DNA from: Verrucomicrobia bacterium ADurb.Bin006
GTDB taxonomy: Bacteria > Verrucomicrobiota > Verrucomicrobiia > Limisphaerales > J093
Assembly: GCA_002071485.1 (NCBI GenBank)
Contig: MWFF01000074.1
Location: 1 to 35,032, forward strand
Length of the DNA: 35,032 nucleotides
Direction: 5' to 3'
In this document: positions 32,384 to 35,032 of the stretch, in pieces
How positions within the stretch are numbered: the first letter of the stretch is position 1
How the letters are laid out: each line of letters opens with the position of its first letter
Translations under genes and position numbers: made by a program
Notes under the pieces: generated by a model
Told to the model about the DNA's origin: nothing
Database searches by the model: none
Seen by the model: only the letters and a program-made list of their open reading frames with translations

Positions 32384-33811
32384 TCAACCGGACGGACCCT
32401 CGACGACACTCACCACCTCGCCCAGCGACAACCGGGTCCGCAACACCCGCGCCGCCTGCGCTTCGACGGCACTGCGAAGCACGCGCCCGGTTTGAGCGTC
32501 CGTCGTGATCGAATACCCGCGCGCCAGGACGTTCTCCGGCGAAAGGAGTCGGATTCGGGCGGCCAGGCCGGCGATACGCTGCTGCCGATGCCCGAGTGCG
32601 CGGCGGGCCCGGTCATGGAGGCGTTGGGACGTCAGCGCCAAGCTCTCGCGGCGGCGGGCCACGAGCAGGCGCGGCCGGACGCGGCACGTCCGGTCGAACA
32701 GGAGGAGCAGGCGCGCCTGGACGCCACGCAACGCGAAACGAGCGGCCCGGGCCAGTTGGGTGCGCAGGTCGTCCAGGCGCTGTTCCCGAACTTGAAGCCG
32801 CCTGCGCGGATGGACTCGGGCCAGCCGGCCGCGGCAATGTTCGATCTCGTCGCGGGCTCGCTTACAGCCTTGCCGCGCCAGTTGGCCCAGGCGCGCGGCA
32901 GCCTCGGCCAGAAAGGCGCGACCGGCAACCCCCCCTTCAGTCAGAATCTCGGCCGCCGCACTCGGCGTCGCTGCGCGCAGATCGGCGACAAAATCGCTGA
33001 TGGTGAAGTCGATCTCATGCCCGACGGCGGAGATGACCGGCAGGGTCGAGGCCGCGATGGCGCGGGCAACGGCCTCTTCGTTGAAAGCCCACAAGTCCTC
33101 GAGGCTGCCGCCCCCGCGCGTCACCAGAATCACGTCAAGCCCTCCCCGCGCCGCGGGATGCCCGCCGGCCAGACACTCGGCGTGAAACGCGTTGAGTCGA
33201 CGAATCGCCGCGGCGATCTCCTCGGCCGCGGAAGTCCCCTGTACCCGGCACGGGACGAGAATCAGTTCGAGGGACGGATGCCGCCTCAGGATCACATGGA
33301 GCACGTCGCGCAAGGCGGCGCCGGTGGGCGAGGTGACGATCCCGACCCGTTGCGGGCATCGCGGGATGGGGCGCTTGCGGGCGACGTCGAAAAGGCCTTC
33401 GGTCTGGAGCTTGCGCTTGAGGCGCTCGAAGGCGAGTTGAAGGGCGCCCAACCCCTGGAGTTCGACGCGCGTGACGATCAGTTGATATTGGCCGCGCGGC
33501 TCGTACACCGTCAGCTCGCCGTGCAGATTGACCTTGGCGCCGTCCTCGAGAACCTCCCGATTGCCCCTGGCCTGGGCGCGAAACAGAACGCAATTCAACT
33601 GGGCGCCGGGGTCCTTGAGCGTGAAATAGCAGTGGCCAGAGGCCTGGGCGCGCAGGTTGCTGATTTCACCGCCCACCCAGACCTGCGGAAACTGCCCTTC
33701 GATCAGGCGCTTCACCCTGCTGGTCAGCTCGGTGACGGTCAGAACCTGGCGCGTCTCCGCCGCGGTGAACAGCTCTGCGAAATCCCATTGCGATTCAGTG
33801 ACCTTGCCCAT
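32384..33811 (-). CDS. xseA: Exodeoxyribonuclease VII large subunit
   Basis: The large subunit (475 residues) of ExoVII, which degrades single-stranded DNA from both ends. It has an N-terminal OB fold (about 20-115, VWVGGEISNLRAQASGHCYF), a catalytic domain with VTRGGGSLEDLWAFNE and SAVGHEIDFTISDFVADL, a long Arg-rich coiled coil (about 300-410) that binds XseB, and a C-terminal segment ARGYSITTD. Its ATG lies inside the 3' end of the phosphoesterase gene (17-base overlap), indicating coupling. The small subunit gene xseB is not in the window. Confidence 0.96.
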   Translation of the reverse strand: MGKVTESQWDFAELFTAAETRQVLTVTELTSRVKRLIEGQFPQVWVGGEISNLRAQASGHCYFTLKDPGAQLNCVLFRAQARGNREVLEDGAKVNLHGELTVYEPRGQYQLIVTRVELQGLGALQLAFERLKRKLQTEGLFDVARKRPIPRCPQRVGIVTSPTGAALRDVLHVILRRHPSLELILVPCRVQGTSAAEEIAAAIRRLNAFHAECLAGGHPAARGGLDVILVTRGGGSLEDLWAFNEEAVARAIAASTLPVISAVGHEIDFTISDFVADLRAATPSAAAEILTEGGVAGRAFLAEAAARLGQLARQGCKRARDEIEHCRGRLARVHPRRRLQVREQRLDDLRTQLARAARFALRGVQARLLLLFDRTCRVRPRLLVARRRESLALTSQRLHDRARRALGHRQQRIAGLAARIRLLSPENVLARGYSITTDAQTGRVLRSAVEAQAARVLRTRLSLGEVVSVVEGPSG

Positions 33812-34601
33812 CGGGAGGACGCGGCAGCGGTTCCGAAATGCGGCGGATCGACAGGGCGCGTCCGGTGGCCGAGTCGATCTCGATCACGGCGCCCTGAAGA
33901 AGCACTCGATCCGACGCCACATCGAAGCGCTGCGGCAGATTGGTTCGGAACCGCTTGATGATGGGGTCGATCCGACGCCCCAGCACGCTCTCGTGCGGCC
34001 CGGTGAAACCGGCATCCGTAATAAAAGCCGTCCCCCCCGGCAGAATCTGTTCGTCCGCCGTCTGCACGTGCGTGTGGGTGCCGAGGACCGCGCTCACCTG
34101 GCCATCGAGCATGCGCGCCAGGGCTATCTTCTCAGAGGTGGCCTCCGCATGCATGTCGACCACAATGATCGGCGTCCTGGCCCGCGCGCGCGCCACCTCC
34201 GCCTCTGCGCAAAGAAAGGGATTGTCCAAATCGCCCATGAACGCCCGCCCTTGCAGATTGATCACAACGATGGGCGCCTGGCTGGGAAACTGGAACAAGC
34301 CGCTCCCGCGCCCAGGGGCCCCGTGCGGGTAATTGAGCGGGCGCAGCAGGCGCGGTTCGCCGGGAATGTAGGTCATGATCTCCTTTTGATCCCAGGCGTG
34401 GTCCCCGAGCGTGATGACGTCCACGCCCGCATTGAGAATCTCGATGGCCGTCTTGCCCGTGATCCCCGAACCGCCCGCCGCGTTCTCTCCGTTGGCAATG
34501 ACGCAGTCGATCTGCTCCGACCGCCGCAGGCGAGGCACCAACTGGGCAACCGCTTTCCGGCCTGGCTCGCCCACGATATCCCCAACGAAAAGCACTCTCA
34601 C
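33795..34601 (-). CDS. YmdB-type metallophosphoesterase (TIGR00282 family)
   Basis: A 268-residue cytosolic phosphoesterase. Characterised YmdB of Bacillus hydrolyses cyclic nucleotides and influences RNA and biofilm regulation. Motifs visible are MRVLFVGDIVGEPGR, IANGENAAGGSGIT, TLGDHAWDQ, VVDMHAEATSEK and GTHTHVQTADEQILPGG. The usual GNH of the third motif is GDH, replacing a metal-binding Asn by Asp. The start ATG at 34601 is fixed by the first strand. It overlaps xseA by 17 bases. Confidence 0.94.
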   Translation of the reverse strand: MRVLFVGDIVGEPGRKAVAQLVPRLRRSEQIDCVIANGENAAGGSGITGKTAIEILNAGVDVITLGDHAWDQKEIMTYIPGEPRLLRPLNYPHGAPGRGSGLFQFPSQAPIVVINLQGRAFMGDLDNPFLCAEAEVARARARTPIIVVDMHAEATSEKIALARMLDGQVSAVLGTHTHVQTADEQILPGGTAFITDAGFTGPHESVLGRRIDPIIKRFRTNLPQRFDVASDRVLLQGAVIEIDSATGRALSIRRISEPLPRPPDGQGH

Positions 34602-34640
34602 ACAGCGACACTAGTCCGGATTCTCCAACACGCGCAAGGC

Positions 34641-34662
34641 GCATTCGGCCCGCATTCGGCCA
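34641..34662 (+). repeat. 11-base tandem duplication
   Basis: GCATTCGGCCC (34641-34651) is followed directly by GCATTCGGCCA (34652-34662), differing only at the last base. Its second unit overlaps the start of the 40-base dispersed repeat. Confidence 0.7.
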
Positions 34663-34698
34663 CGGTCTTTTCATTTGGAGCGGTGCTTGACGAGTATC
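34659..34698 (+). repeat. Dispersed 40-base intergenic repeat, copy 2
   Basis: Identical over 40 bases and in the same orientation to 12352-12391. Here it lies 57 bases upstream of the YmdB-type gene's start codon. Sequence after the repeat differs between copies. Confidence 0.9.
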
Positions 34699-34874
34699 TG
34701 GAAAGGGATTTGGGGATTGTTCTGGCAGCGCTCCTGCAGGGCAGGCCAAGAAGCCTCGGGGTGAAGGTCCGCCTTGAGCGCGATCAATAAAGAACCTGTC
34801 ACTTTACCGCCGCAAGACGAGCCGCTTCAACGCAGGTGCGTCAGCGAGAAAATCAGCTCCGGCAGTCGATACCC

Positions 34875-34902
34875 GATCTCCCATCTCCCATCTCCGATCT
34901 CC
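34875..34902. repeat. Four-unit heptad array
   Basis: Four contiguous 7-mers GATCTCC, CATCTCC, CATCTCC, GATCTCC. On the minus strand each unit contains GGAGAT. It is related in period and core to the heptads upstream of ahcY. Confidence 0.75.
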
Positions 34903-34915
34903 GCGCTCTCTGTGC

Positions 34916-34968
34916 CTCTGTGGTTGATCCCCCTCGCTGACTGTCACCGTACGGAATGAACCACAGAG
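34916..34968. repeat. Facing pair of AACCACAGAG-type repeats
   Basis: CTCTGTGGTT (34916-34925) and AACCACAGAG (34959-34968) are exact inverted copies. Related CACAGAG/ACGGAG-rich sequence continues outward on both sides (to about 34899 and 34986). AACCACAGAG-type intergenic repeats are common in several bacterial phyla, including Verrucomicrobiota. Confidence 0.7.
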
Positions 34969-35032
34969 ACGCCGAGGACACGGAGAAGGCCATGACCGGG
35001 CAATCTGTGTTCCTCCCCGAATCTGTGAGGGA

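Larger units (their letters stand above)
34602..35032. other. Repeat-rich non-coding region
   Basis: No supported gene. In order it holds an 11-base tandem duplication (34641-34662), copy 2 of the 40-base repeat (34659-34698), a heptad array (34875-34902) and two facing copies of an AACCACAGAG-type repeat (34916-34925, 34959-34968). Two AATCTGTG words follow near the window end. Confidence 0.7.

Noticed and set aside
34774..34959. Small frame at the window end
   Set aside because: It is made mostly of heptad and AACCACAGAG-type repeats and lacks coding character.
34875..34968. CRISPR-like array
   Set aside because: The units are 7-base tandem repeats and a single inverted pair; no regular repeat-spacer pattern or cas gene exists.

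Overview
The window is high-GC bacterial chromosome and most resembles Verrucomicrobiota (Limisphaerales/Pedosphaera-like). The pointers are a prepilin-type protein with the C-terminal H-X9-DG motif, Tat-exported Gfo/Idh/MocA and sugar-isomerase-like proteins, a heparinase II/III-type gene, a short-NfeD/FloA pair, and many short intergenic repeats. The phylum is inferred from gene families, not from a marker tree. Shine-Dalgarno sequences are rare; pseudopilin, comEC and the S41-like gene have clear ones. No rRNA, tRNA or CRISPR was seen.

Layout. 1-1062: the start of an IS transposase running off the left edge and a broken heparinase-type gene. 1134-6460: pseudopilin, divergent comEC, then PduO-type cobalamin adenosyltransferase and a metallophosphoesterase, with a possible tiny basic protein. 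6653-9200: a small membrane protein and a coupled M29 aminopeptidase/Amidase_3 pair. 9201-10080: a non-coding stretch with a low-GC core and hairpins. 10081-12203: an S41 protease homologue lacking both catalytic residues and a Tat-exported TIM-barrel protein. 12204-14959: a dispersed repeat, then NfeD-FloA-proline-rich membrane protein. 14943-20705: Prc protease, nucleotidyltransferase, argS and a PTS IIA protein. 20846-25573: MFS/spermidine-synthase fusion, fmt, a zinc-ribbon protein, an unknown membrane protein and an esterase. 25639-28458: a NamZ-type muramidase and an oxidoreductase. 28646-32367: ahcY, metK and a divergent ArsR-methyltransferase regulator (SahR-like). 32384-34601: xseA and a YmdB-type phosphoesterase. 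34602-35032: repeats.

How they work together. metK makes S-adenosylmethionine and ahcY removes S-adenosylhomocysteine. The divergent regulator combines an ArsR helix-turn-helix with a SAM/SAH-binding-type domain, and both promoters meet over one dyad, so this looks like a self-contained methyl-cycle switch. Amidase_3, the NamZ-type enzyme and Prc point to cell-wall turnover. The NfeD/FloA set points to membrane-microdomain organisation.

The most distinctive signals are the SahR-like divergent operator, the catalytically dead S41 homologue, the doubly broken heparinase gene, and the exact 40-base repeat at two sites 22 kb apart. I did not find a clearly novel defence or mobile system.
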